A stretch of DNA of 52,939 nucleotides, from contig SFFB01000037.1 of NCBI GenBank assembly GCA_004557035.1, positions 1 to 52,939 on the forward strand, in the 5' to 3' direction. Of the stretch, positions 23,206-33,213 are shown piece after piece (positions within the stretch are counted from its first letter, which is position 1; the number at the start of each line of letters is the position of its first letter). A program made the translations under genes and the position numbers. The notes beneath the pieces are model-generated. The model saw only the letters and a list, made by a program, of their open reading frames with translations. It was not told the origin of the DNA and searched no databases. This DNA comes from Bacteroidales bacterium (GTDB taxonomy: Bacteria; Bacteroidota; Bacteroidia; Bacteroidales; Bacteroidaceae).

Positions 23206-24090
23206 TCACTCCGGCAAAAGCCGGTTGCGAAGGCGCTCAAGCAGTCGGGGCGTGGCGTCGGAGAACTTTCGGGCAAAGAGTTCGGGGGCTTGGAGGAGTT
23301 CGTCGAAGTCACCGTCTTGCCACACATAGGGGGCGCCACGTGTCCAGTCTATGCGGCGCATTGAGGCGTCGGCGCCGTCGGTGGGGCGATAGACATCGGC
23401 CATATAGGGTGTGGCGGCGAGGAGGCTTTGCAGGAAGATTTCGTCGGGAGCCAGCGTGTGACGCATTTGTCGGAGCAAGGCGTCGCGATGAGCAAGCAAG
23501 ACGGTGCAGAAGTCGTGAGTGATGCTCACCCAGTTGCTGCCTTTGCGGAAGTCGTCGGCACTGCGTCGGCGGAAGCCGGTGATTTTCTGCAAAAGCAAGA
23601 CCAGATTGCGCACGGGAGCCGTCAGGGCATGGGCCGCCGTGCCTTTGTCTTTGAGATGACGGGTGAAGAGGTAATAGCGTGTTACCTTACGCTTGAGATC
23701 GCGCCGATGGGCTTCGTCGTCCCAAAAGGAGACAAACTCCCGGCCGGTATGCTCACTGAAGAAACGGTGTATCTCGTCTTGCGTCTTGATGGGGAGATCC
23801 ACGCCAGAGAGCAGGTGATAATAGGCGTAGGGTCCGGCAGCGTGGGCCTTCGCAAAGAGCCGCAATTCGGTCTCCACCTGACTCACATCGCCCCAACATA
23901 CCGCCACGCGCTCCGTCAGTATATGGTAGCCGGCACGTTTCATCTGCCGCGCAGTGGTATGGGCATAGAGCGCTTCGGCCCGAGCGTCGACGTGCAGGAA
24001 AATGTCGTTGCGTGCGTCGTCGAGCAAGTCGAGCAGAGTGTCGAGCACCGTGGGCTGATTGTGGGCAATGATGAGATAGGCGTGTTTCAT
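23206..24090 (-). CDS. GT14-type (core-2/I-branching family) glycosyltransferase
   Basis: 294 residues, no membrane segment. The N-terminus MKHAYLIIAHNQPTVLDTLL with later DIFLHVDARAE, YYHLLSGVDLPIKTQDEIH and GSNWVSITHDF follows the 'Branch' family of beta-1,6-GlcNAc or xylosyltransferases. Acceptor and donor sugars cannot be told from sequence. Sits in the glycan operon before glf. Confidence 0.85.
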   Translation of the reverse strand: MKHAYLIIAHNQPTVLDTLLDLLDDARNDIFLHVDARAEALYAHTTARQMKRAGYHILTERVAVCWGDVSQVETELRLFAKAHAAGPYAYYHLLSGVDLPIKTQDEIHRFFSEHTGREFVSFWDDEAHRRDLKRKVTRYYLFTRHLKDKGTAAHALTAPVRNLVLLLQKITGFRRRSADDFRKGSNWVSITHDFCTVLLAHRDALLRQMRHTLAPDEIFLQSLLAATPYMADVYRPTDGADASMRRIDWTRGAPYVWQDGDFDELLQAPELFARKFSDATPRLLERLRNRLLPE

Positions 24091-24146
24091 CGTGAGCGAT
24101 TTTTTAAGAGGCGAAGAGTCAAAGAGTCTTTTAGACTTTTAGTCTC

Positions 24147-25061
24147 TTATATAACAGGCAACACCTGCGCTTTGAAAATCTCGGGCATCACGTTGTCTCT
24201 GACGACGTAGCCGTCGGCTTCGAGGCGAGAGAGCGTGGCCGTGCCAATCACCCGTTCATATTCCGCTTCGAGTTTACCTTCTTTGTAAAGCGCATAAAAA
24301 TAGCGCCAGTGTCGGCCGCCGTGTCGACCTTTGTGCTGCTCGAGTTGTCGGCCGCCATTGATCATTTTGGCCATAAACTGACTGCGACCGCGCACGTTGT
24401 AGTGCCAAACCACGATGTCGCTGCGCTCTTCACGCTTGGGCAGCATCGCCACCTTGTGGTTGCCCATGGAGATTTGCAGATAGCCGGCGGCGCGGTGGAT
24501 GACCTTCTTGTTTTGCCGCTCAAACACCGAATAGGGCGAAAGACCATAGGCCGCCTGGTCGGCCACGTAGCGCACAGTCTTGTCCCATTCGGTCCAGGGC
24601 CGATTCTCTTCGGGATAGACGCTGCGCATCTCGCAAGCCAAGACGTTGGCCCGTGTGGACACGAGCGCCTCTTTAAGACAGCCTCCGGGATGATACCAAA
24701 ACTCGTCGGCGTCGGCATTGACCACCCAGTCGGCCCCATATTGGGTCTTGGCCTTCCACACCATACGGTCCACCCACTGCTTTTGGGCATAGTCGGTGCC
24801 GGGTTCATTGATGATTTCCAGCACCCAGCCTTTGGCCTGATAGTGTCGGAGGATGTCGGGTGTGCGGTCGGTGGAGTTGTTGTCGGTCACAATGAAACCG
24901 TCCACGCCTGCGGCATGGTGATATTCCAGATGGCGCACGAGCATTTCTTCCTCGTTTTTCACAAGGAGAGTCATAATGAGACGCGGTCGGGGCGTGCGGC
25001 GGAATGTTTTCGGCAAAGCCGCCAAGGCCCGGCAGGCCTTGACAAAGAGATTGGGTTTCAT
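24147..25061 (-). CDS. Glycosyltransferase, GT2/GT92-like
   Basis: 304 residues. After a basic N-terminus the GT-A fold reads RLIMTLLVKNEEEMLVRHLEYHHAAGVDGFIVTDNNSTD, then WVVNADADEFWYH with the DxD-type metal site, typical of the Glyco_tranf_2_4 group. Four bases separate it from the fucosyltransferase gene upstream. Likely adds a sugar to LPS or a related glycan in the cytoplasm. Confidence 0.85.
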   Translation of the reverse strand: MKPNLFVKACRALAALPKTFRRTPRPRLIMTLLVKNEEEMLVRHLEYHHAAGVDGFIVTDNNSTDRTPDILRHYQAKGWVLEIINEPGTDYAQKQWVDRMVWKAKTQYGADWVVNADADEFWYHPGGCLKEALVSTRANVLACEMRSVYPEENRPWTEWDKTVRYVADQAAYGLSPYSVFERQNKKVIHRAAGYLQISMGNHKVAMLPKREERSDIVVWHYNVRGRSQFMAKMINGGRQLEQHKGRHGGRHWRYFYALYKEGKLEAEYERVIGTATLSRLEADGYVVRDNVMPEIFKAQVLPVI

Positions 25062-25064
25062 ACG

Positions 25065-25937
25065 TCAGATTTCGTCGAGATTATCGGGCAAGGTCACGGG
25101 CAGTTTCACCCACGACTCGGGACAGATGTAGGGCATCTCGGACAAGGCCGACCAGCGCTCGGGCGCCACGACCATTTTGTCGGGATTGACACCGAGCCAC
25201 GCGCCCCACCAGGAGAAAGTGCTGTTGCAGATGACGTGGTGACGGCAACGGCTCATGAGCATCATATCTTGCCAACTGTCGGTGCCGGCATTCCAGTTGA
25301 TAAACTCGGCCTGCGGCAAGTCGAGATGGGTGGCGGCCCAGTCGATGTCGTCTGAGAACACATAAAAACGGGGTGCCTGCATCTTCGCTTTGACATAGGC
25401 CACGGCGTCGCGGTAATATTCTTCCCGGCACACACATCCCGTGTTGCGCCACACAGACGGCTCAAGATAGTCGCCGCGACGCACGTGGAGCGACACCGAA
25501 TGGTCGTCGGCCTCAATGCGTCGGAGCATTTCGAGCGTGGAAGTGTTGGCCTTGCCCTCGTCGAAGGTGAAAGCCGCACGCACCTCGTCGGCGATGCCGG
25601 CAAAATAGCGTTCGCTCTGATAAAAACCCTTGAAATAGATGAGAGGCCAAAGCCGGGGCCGCTCAAAAGCAGCGAGCGTGGTGAGGTCTTGCTTGCGCTC
25701 GAGAATGGTCTTGAAGAACAGGAACTCTATGACCTTCTTGGCCTTTTGGTTGATGCAAAACTCGTCTTCGGGCAAGCCGTTGAAAATGCGGTGGAGCTCA
25801 TAACCGTTGTGTACGCGATAGTGCATCATGTCAGAGAGGTCGATGCGCGTGTTTTTGAACCGCCGGTGCATTTGCATATAAAAGGCGTAGATAAACATTT
25901 GGTTACCCAAACCGCCTGTCATTTTAATCAGTCGCAT
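25065..25937 (-). CDS. Alpha-1,2-fucosyltransferase (GT11)
   Basis: 290 residues with KMTGGLGNQMFIYAF at the start, the GDP-fucose-binding HVRRGDYLEP near residue 151 and NSTFSWWGAWL near 240, the three hallmarks of GT11. It would put fucose in alpha-1,2 linkage on a galactose-like acceptor, using GDP-fucose made elsewhere. Such fucosylation is common in Bacteroidetes surface glycans. Confidence 0.92.
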   Translation of the reverse strand: MRLIKMTGGLGNQMFIYAFYMQMHRRFKNTRIDLSDMMHYRVHNGYELHRIFNGLPEDEFCINQKAKKVIEFLFFKTILERKQDLTTLAAFERPRLWPLIYFKGFYQSERYFAGIADEVRAAFTFDEGKANTSTLEMLRRIEADDHSVSLHVRRGDYLEPSVWRNTGCVCREEYYRDAVAYVKAKMQAPRFYVFSDDIDWAATHLDLPQAEFINWNAGTDSWQDMMLMSRCRHHVICNSTFSWWGAWLGVNPDKMVVAPERWSALSEMPYICPESWVKLPVTLPDNLDEI

Positions 25938-25970
25938 AAGGTGAGTGTCTTGTTGAGTGAAAAGAGCGGC

Positions 25971-26873
25971 CTACATTTTGCCGAGCCGCTCATGGATGCC
26001 GTCGCGATAGGCCCGCCAAAGGCGCGGTATGTCGCTCCATTTCCAGCCTTTGGAGAAGGGAGCCGTGAACGCGGCCGTGACGATATAACCGGCAACGCCG
26101 ATGAAGCCACGCAAGTGGCGGACGGCCCAGTTGCGGCCGTAGTGGTGGGAGAGATAGGTGGCGTTGCGCACTTGATAATAGCGCTTCCACTTCTTTTTGG
26201 CTTCGCGCTCGGCCCAAGTGTCTTCGGTGAAAAACTCCGCCTTGTCCATCTCGGCCTGAGGCACATAGAGTAGGTGTAGACCGGCCAAGTGGGTGCGCAG
26301 ACAATAGTCGGTGTCGTCGCAAAAGATGAAAAGTTCGGCGTTGGGTAGTCCGACGGTGTCTACAACCTGCCGGCTGATGAGCGGCCCCTCGAAGGCTGTG
26401 CCGGCCACATAGGTGGGAACCGTCGGCGGGCATTTCCTCAGCTTGCCGCCATACATTGACGCCAGTGGGTTGGTGAGATTATACCGGGTGAAGTCGTGGC
26501 AGATGATTTTGTCGCCCATAAACCGGCGTGGGGCCAGGATGGCGGCATCGGGATGAGTGGCAGCCGCTTCGAGCAGGCGCTCGAGACACGATGGCCGCGG
26601 AAACACGTCGTCGTCCATACACCAGATGCGGTCGGCGCCTATTTGACGGGCCTCACGGATGCCTCGGGCAAAGCCGCCGGAACCGCCCACGTTATCTTGC
26701 GTGAAGACCTCCAGTCCCTGTTGGGCCTCCAGCCAGTCGGCCGTGCCGTCGGTGGCACCGTTGTTTACCACCACAATCGCGTCCAAAGGGCGTGTCTGTG
26801 CCTTCAGTGCGGCAATGGTGCGCTGCAAAAGTGCCAGGCGGTTGTAGGTGACGACCACGGCTATGATTTTCAT
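25971..26873 (-). CDS. GT2 glycosyltransferase, galactofuranosyltransferase-like
   Basis: 300 residues. KIIAVVVTYNRLALLQRTI, VVVNNGATDGT, NVGGSGGFARGI and CMDDDVFPRP (DDD metal site) define the branch of GT2 that includes GlfT2 and rhamnosyl/galactofuranosyltransferases; WWGxD-like general-base region is replaced here by FIFCDDTDYCLR. Presence of glf in the same operon makes UDP-galactofuranose a sensible donor, by inference. Confidence 0.88.
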   Translation of the reverse strand: MKIIAVVVTYNRLALLQRTIAALKAQTRPLDAIVVVNNGATDGTADWLEAQQGLEVFTQDNVGGSGGFARGIREARQIGADRIWCMDDDVFPRPSCLERLLEAAATHPDAAILAPRRFMGDKIICHDFTRYNLTNPLASMYGGKLRKCPPTVPTYVAGTAFEGPLISRQVVDTVGLPNAELFIFCDDTDYCLRTHLAGLHLLYVPQAEMDKAEFFTEDTWAEREAKKKWKRYYQVRNATYLSHHYGRNWAVRHLRGFIGVAGYIVTAAFTAPFSKGWKWSDIPRLWRAYRDGIHERLGKM

Positions 26874-26894
26874 ATTCAGGAGTTTTGTGGGATA

Positions 26895-27671
26895 CTAATA
26901 TTTATCGTCAATCTTGCCCGGCTGTACGCTGCGGTAGGCCTGCATCAGACGGAAACATTCGTCGGCGTCAAAGCCACGGGCTTCGGCATAGGCGTTGGCC
27001 ATGAGGCGGTGCATGTGTGGCGTGGCCGGCAGGCGCTCAAAGTTTTTGCAGCCGGCGTTCATGTCGAGCGGCCCCTTGTGCATACGGTTGAGGTCAACGA
27101 GTTCGAGCAGCAGGGTTCCGTCCGGCTTTTTGTCAAAAAGGATATTGGCCCGGCCGTAGTCTTTGTGCGCCAGATGGGCTTCGTGGAGGCGTGCCGTGAG
27201 GCGGCCTATGGCGGTGAACACCTCGTCGGCGTAGTCTATCGTCGGGCCAAACAAATGCTCGTAGCGGTAGCGGCACTCTGAGCAAAGCGTGACAAAATAA
27301 CTGCGGTTGAAGGCCAGTCCCAGCAGGCCCCGCTCATTGTAATAGCCCACCGGGCGCGGCGTGCCGATGCCGAGACGCATCAGCAAGGCTGCATTTTCCA
27401 TAGACCGTTTGGCCTTTGACGGCCGCAAAGTGCCATAGACAAAGCGGTTGATGAGATGGGGGCGGCAAAAAGACTTCACCACCAGCTTCAGACCCTCGTA
27501 GGTCATTATGCGCAGTTCGTTGCGTCCTTGATGGATCACTTCGCCTTCGCCACGTGCAAAACGCTCGGGCAGGCTGCGCATAAAAGGCTCAATGGCGGCA
27601 AACTCGGCATCGAGCACGAGCGTGGTGGGATGTAGCAGACCGCGGTGAGAATGAATGGATGGGGCGTTCAC
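26895..27671 (-). CDS. WaaP/InaA-like lipopolysaccharide kinase
   Basis: 258 residues with a minimal protein-kinase-like fold: LKLVVKSFCRP with the ATP-binding Lys, HLAHKDYGRANILFD with catalytic Asp and Asn, and LELVDLNRMH corresponding to the metal-binding DFG. This fits the Kdo/WaaP family that phosphorylates heptose or Kdo in the LPS inner core. Eight bases after the GT2 gene; part of the same unit. Confidence 0.88.
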   Translation of the reverse strand: MNAPSIHSHRGLLHPTTLVLDAEFAAIEPFMRSLPERFARGEGEVIHQGRNELRIMTYEGLKLVVKSFCRPHLINRFVYGTLRPSKAKRSMENAALLMRLGIGTPRPVGYYNERGLLGLAFNRSYFVTLCSECRYRYEHLFGPTIDYADEVFTAIGRLTARLHEAHLAHKDYGRANILFDKKPDGTLLLELVDLNRMHKGPLDMNAGCKNFERLPATPHMHRLMANAYAEARGFDADECFRLMQAYRSVQPGKIDDKY

Positions 27672-27678
27672 TGGTTGC

Positions 27679-28395
27679 TTAGATTTTGTCGAGGCCCTTG
27701 GTGAATTTGAGCCAATAATATTTCAGGGGATTTTTATACTTGAGTTGCTTCCACGGCCGGCTTTGATGGGGGCGGTGCACCACGGGTAGGGTGGTGAAAA
27801 GATAGTTGTGCAGCCCCACGGCAAGAGCCTGGTGGGAGATGGTCACGTCAAACCAGTTTTTTGAAGCATCGAGCGTGTCGAAGTCAAATCTGCGCATCAA
27901 CTCTGGCGTGAGCAGCGAGCAACAGAAACTTTGGTGTTTTTTGTTGTCGATAATCTGGTTTTCGCGTCCGCGTGCATAGAGATAGGGATAGTTGATTTCG
28001 CCCTGCTCGTCTACGGTGACCGAGGCCGCAATGCCACAATCGGGGCGTGAGACCGCTTCGTCATAAAGTCGTTGAAGCGTATCTTTGGCTACAGTCACGT
28101 CGCTCTCCACAATGCAAAGGGCCGCGTCGGCTTCGAGTGCTTCGCGGCGTGTCTTTTGCAAAACCAGCAGATAGTTGGGTGAGGGATGGTCGGTGATGTC
28201 GGCCAGATTGACGAGCCGGAAGCCCATTTCGGTCTGTGCCTCTTCGAGTCGGCGGGTATTTTCCGGCGTACTGAAATCGTTATATATAGTATAGGAGTGT
28301 GGCACGGTCAGTTCCGACGCCATCACCGCCTTGATGGTTTGCAGCGTAGAGTCGATGGAGTCTTTCACCGGCGTGATGATATGCAGAGCTTTCAT
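27679..28395 (-). CDS. Glycosyltransferase family 2
   Basis: 238 residues, short for the family. MKALHIITPVKDSIDSTLQTIKAV then YTIYNDFSTPENTRRL and LCIVESDVTVAKDTL (ExD in place of the usual DxD) suggest the GT-A fold. The C-terminus is basic (YKNPLKYYWLKFTKGL), possibly membrane associating. Start of the glycosylation genes after tsaE, from which it is separated by 24 bases. Confidence 0.8.
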   Translation of the reverse strand: MKALHIITPVKDSIDSTLQTIKAVMASELTVPHSYTIYNDFSTPENTRRLEEAQTEMGFRLVNLADITDHPSPNYLLVLQKTRREALEADAALCIVESDVTVAKDTLQRLYDEAVSRPDCGIAASVTVDEQGEINYPYLYARGRENQIIDNKKHQSFCCSLLTPELMRRFDFDTLDASKNWFDVTISHQALAVGLHNYLFTTLPVVHRPHQSRPWKQLKYKNPLKYYWLKFTKGLDKI

Positions 28396-28419
28396 AGGCA
28401 GGTTGCGGTCAGTGTGTGA

Positions 28420-28839
28420 TTATTCCGGCAGCGTGAGTGTGCGGCTGCCGTCGGCATTCTCGATGATTTCCACCCTCACGGCGTCTTCCGGCAGCAGGTC
28501 TTCAACCAGTTCGGGCCACTCAATCAGGCAGACGGCGCCCGAGTAGAAATAGTCTTCATAGCCCATGTCATAGACTTCTTCTATCTTATTGATGCGATAG
28601 AAGTCGAAGTGGTAGACGAGTTCGCCGGTAGTGTCCGAGCGGTATTCATTGACGAGGGCGAAGGTGGGTGAGTTGACGATGTCTTCTATACCCAGCGCCT
28701 TGCAGAGTGCCTTGATGAATGTCGTCTTGCCGGCGCCCATTTTGCCGTAGAAGGCAAAAACGCTCCTCTCGCCCATTGCGGCGACAAACGCTTTAGCGGC
28801 CTCCTCGAGTCCCTCAATCCCATTGATTTTTATTTCCAT
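28420..28839 (-). CDS. tsaE: tRNA threonylcarbamoyladenosine biosynthesis ATPase TsaE
   Basis: ATPase partner of TsaB-TsaD in making t6A37 on ANN-decoding tRNAs. Start at 28839 (MEIKINGIEGL); the longer frame to 28920 runs through a repeat element and is dropped. 139 residues, Walker A GKMGAGKTTFIKAL, the NSPTFALVNEY motif and HFDFYRI, and VCLIEWPE as Walker B-like region. First gene of the glycan operon, so an essential gene leads a surface-glycan unit. Promoter -7 box TAACTTTG at 28867-28874 lies in the end of a family B repeat. Confidence 0.93.
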   Translation of the reverse strand: MEIKINGIEGLEEAAKAFVAAMGERSVFAFYGKMGAGKTTFIKALCKALGIEDIVNSPTFALVNEYRSDTTGELVYHFDFYRINKIEEVYDMGYEDYFYSGAVCLIEWPELVEDLLPEDAVRVEIIENADGSRTLTLPE

Positions 28840-28866
28840 TAAAATGCGTTTCTCTTTTATTTTTGA

Positions 28867-29140
28867 CAAAGTTAGTGCAAGGCGAGCGGAATGGCAAGAA
28901 AAACTTGTTTTTATTGACATTCCCGAGCCGCCGCCTAACTTGCGCCGCAGGCGAAAGTTAGTGCAAGCGAGTGCAGAGACGTAAGTTTTTCATTTTGGCT
29001 ATGCCGAATTATCGCGCAGGCGAGAGCAGAAGCCAAGCTTGCTTGGATTATGCCGAGCGCAGCCGATAATCTCAAAGAAATGCCGCCTAACTTGCGTCGC
29101 AGGCGAAAGTTAGTGCAAGCGAGTGTAGAGTCCAGTATAA
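28867..29140. repeat. Repeat family B cluster upstream of tsaE
   Basis: Starts CAAAGTTAGTGCAAGGCGAG and closes GCCGAGCG... with further units. CGCCTAACTTGCG, CGCAGGCGAAAGTTAGTGCA and AAGCGAGTG occur twice (about 28930 and 29083) around a middle unit AAGCCAAGCTTGCTTGG. The leftmost end carries TAACTTTG on the minus strand, the -7 box for tsaE. Confidence 0.75.
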
Positions 29141-29320
29141 TTTGTCTTTTTTGCCTCCAAACCGCCGCTATGAGAACGCTTTGGACTGGTCACAAAGGCA
29201 GGCTGGGAGTGACAAAACTATGGAAAAATACTCGTGAAAAACTTTCTGCAGGTCATAAGAAACCTTCAAAAACGTCCAAATACCGCTTTTGGCGCAACAA
29301 ATTAAGGAAAGTCGCTGCGG

Positions 29321-29376
29321 TCATAAGGACAAAATTTATGGGGATAAGGACAATTTTTTCTGTCCTTATCCCCGTG
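29321..29376. repeat. Repeat family E with perfect 13-bp hairpin
   Basis: CATAAGGACA, then GGGGATAAGGACA (29340-29352) and TGTCCTTATCCCC (29361-29373) forming a perfect stem, followed by GTGAATG. Shared with 52630, 37993 and 11122. Confidence 0.7.
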
Positions 29377-29517
29377 AATGCTTGAACGGCCGGCAGAAGT
29401 CTCGTTTTGAGGCTCCTTTCTTCTTCTTTTCCTCAAAGGTAACGTTTGGTTTAGGCGCGGGAAAAGACAAAAACTTGAGCCTCGTCGTCTGTGCCCGAAG
29501 TTTTTTTGCCCGCCCGT

Positions 29518-29548
29518 TTTGAGATACAAAGTGAAAGTTTTATTTTTG
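29518..29548 (+). promoter_or_regulatory. Promoter of the sdhCAB operon
   Basis: TTTG (29518-29521), 19 bases, TATTTTTG (29541-29548): full match to the Bacteroidetes consensus. Leader of about 70 bases. Confidence 0.85.
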
Positions 29549-29626
29549 CAGTAATTTGTTTAAAGCGTGTAAAAACACCAACTCGGATAAATCAAACACT
29601 AATATCAAACTTAATTCAAATCTTTT

Positions 29627-30313
29627 ATGTGGTTAACTAACTCTTCTATTGGACGGAAGGTGTTGATGTCGGTCACCGGCATTGCGCTCATTCTGTTTCT
29701 GACGTTTCATGCGTGCATGAATGTGGTGGCCCTCATCGACGGCGATGCCTACAACGCCGTATGTAGCGCCTTGGGTGCCAACTGGTATGCAGTGGTGGCA
29801 ACGGTGGCCCTGGCCGTGCTCGTGGTCATTCACTTTGTGTATGCCATCATTCTCACCCTCCAGAACCGCAAGGCCCGCGGCTCAAACCGCTACGCCGTGA
29901 CGGACAAACCCGCCAAGGTGGAATGGGCTTCGCAGAATATGCTCGTGCTCGGCTTCATCGTCGTGCTCGGTCTGCTCCTGCACCTCTGGAATTTCTGGTA
30001 CAACATGATGTTTGCCGAGATGGTGAACGGCGGTTATGCCTTCGTGGCTGACGTTCCCGCCCACGACGGTGCCGCGCTCATCGCCTACACCTTCAGCAAT
30101 CCCGTCTACACCGTGGTTTACCTCGTATGGTTCGTGGCGCTTTGGTTCCACCTCACCCACGGCTTCTGGAGTGCATTCCAGACGCTCGGCCTCAACAACA
30201 AGGTTTGGTTCTGCCGCTGGAAGGCCATCGGTACGGCTTATGTCACCATCGTTATGTTGCTCTTTGCAGCCGTGGCCATCGGCTACACCTGCTGTGGCGG
30301 CATCGCAGCCTAA
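29627..30313 (+). CDS. sdhC: Succinate dehydrogenase/fumarate reductase cytochrome b subunit
   Basis: Membrane anchor of the complex; passes electrons between menaquinone and SdhB. 228 residues, five hydrophobic segments (about 17-37, 58-78, 103-123, 152-175, 197-220), with heme-ligand His in TFHACMN, VIHFVYA, LHLWNF and FHLTHGFWSA. This is the diheme b type used by Bacteroidetes for fumarate reduction in anaerobic respiration. First gene of sdhCAB, 50 bases before sdhA. Confidence 0.95.
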   Translation: MWLTNSSIGRKVLMSVTGIALILFLTFHACMNVVALIDGDAYNAVCSALGANWYAVVATVALAVLVVIHFVYAIILTLQNRKARGSNRYAVTDKPAKVEWASQNMLVLGFIVVLGLLLHLWNFWYNMMFAEMVNGGYAFVADVPAHDGAALIAYTFSNPVYTVVYLVWFVALWFHLTHGFWSAFQTLGLNNKVWFCRWKAIGTAYVTIVMLLFAAVAIGYTCCGGIAA

Positions 30314-30363
30314 TTGCCGACAGTCTTCTCACCTTAACTCATCACATTTAATCTTTCAAAGCA

Positions 30364-32331
<1,968 letters not shown>

Positions 32332-32337
32332 AAAGCC

Positions 32338-33096
32338 ATGGCAAAGAACATATCTTTTACACTCAAGTATTGGAAGCAAAACGGCCCTAAGGATGCGGGT
32401 CACTTCGATATGCGCGAAATGAAGGACATCCCCGACGATACTTCTTTCCTCGAAATGCTCGACATCCTTAATGAGGAACTCGTGGCCGAAGGCAAGGAGC
32501 CGTTCGTGTTTGACCACGACTGCCGTGAAGGTATCTGCGGTATGTGCTCGCTCTATATAAACGGCACACCCCACGGCAAGACCGCTACCGGTGCCACCAC
32601 CTGCCAGCTCTATATGCGTCGCTTCAACGACGGCGACGTCATCACCGTGGAGCCCTGGCGCTCGGCTGCCTTCCCCGTGATCAAAGACTGTATGGTAGAC
32701 CGTTCGGCTTTCGACAAAATCCAGGCTGCCGGCGGTTACATCACCGTACGTACCGGTGCGCCTCAGGACGCCAACGCCATTCTCATTCCTAAGCAAGACG
32801 CCGACGAGGCTATGGACTGCGCCACCTGTATCGGTTGCGGTGCTTGTGTGGCTGCTTGTAAAAACGGCTCGGCCATGCTCTTCGTCAGCTCTAAGGTGAG
32901 CCAGTTTGCCCTCCTGCCTCAGGGCCGTCCCGAAGCTGCCAAGCGTGCCAAGGCTATGGTAGCCAAGATGGACGAACTCGGTTTCGGCAACTGCACCAAC
33001 ACCCGTGCCTGCGAGGCCGTTTGTCCCAAGAATGAGACCGTGGCCAACATCGCCCGCCTCAACCGCGAGTTCATCAAAGCCAAACTTCACGACTAA
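32338..33096 (+). CDS. sdhB: Succinate dehydrogenase/fumarate reductase iron-sulfur subunit
   Basis: Electron relay from FAD to heme. 252 residues. Plant-type [2Fe-2S] site CREGICGMCSLYINGTPH, then CATCIGCGACVAACKNGSA and CTNTRACEAVCPK for the [4Fe-4S] and [3Fe-4S] centres. Ends the operon; a GC-rich hairpin follows at 33136-33172. Confidence 0.97.
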   Translation: MAKNISFTLKYWKQNGPKDAGHFDMREMKDIPDDTSFLEMLDILNEELVAEGKEPFVFDHDCREGICGMCSLYINGTPHGKTATGATTCQLYMRRFNDGDVITVEPWRSAAFPVIKDCMVDRSAFDKIQAAGGYITVRTGAPQDANAILIPKQDADEAMDCATCIGCGACVAACKNGSAMLFVSSKVSQFALLPQGRPEAAKRAKAMVAKMDELGFGNCTNTRACEAVCPKNETVANIARLNREFIKAKLHD

Positions 33097-33135
33097 TCTC
33101 CTTCCCTCTTCACAGTAGAGGAAATCTACTCATCA

Positions 33136-33172
33136 ACTGCCGCCGCAGGCCCACGGATGGGTCGGCGGCGGT
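33136..33172 (+). terminator. Hairpin after sdhB
   Basis: ACTGCCGCCG (33136-33145) pairs with CGGCGGCGGT (33163-33172), then TTGG. The T-run is poor, so this is a likely but weak terminator. Confidence 0.5.
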
Positions 33173-33213
33173 TTGGTAATGAGGGGGAAGGTTGGACGTT
33201 TCAGCAAAAAGCT

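Noticed and set aside
29050..29529. Frames of 75-111 codons before sdhC
   Set aside because: Cross the family B and E repeats and the sdh promoter; composition is that of the repeats.
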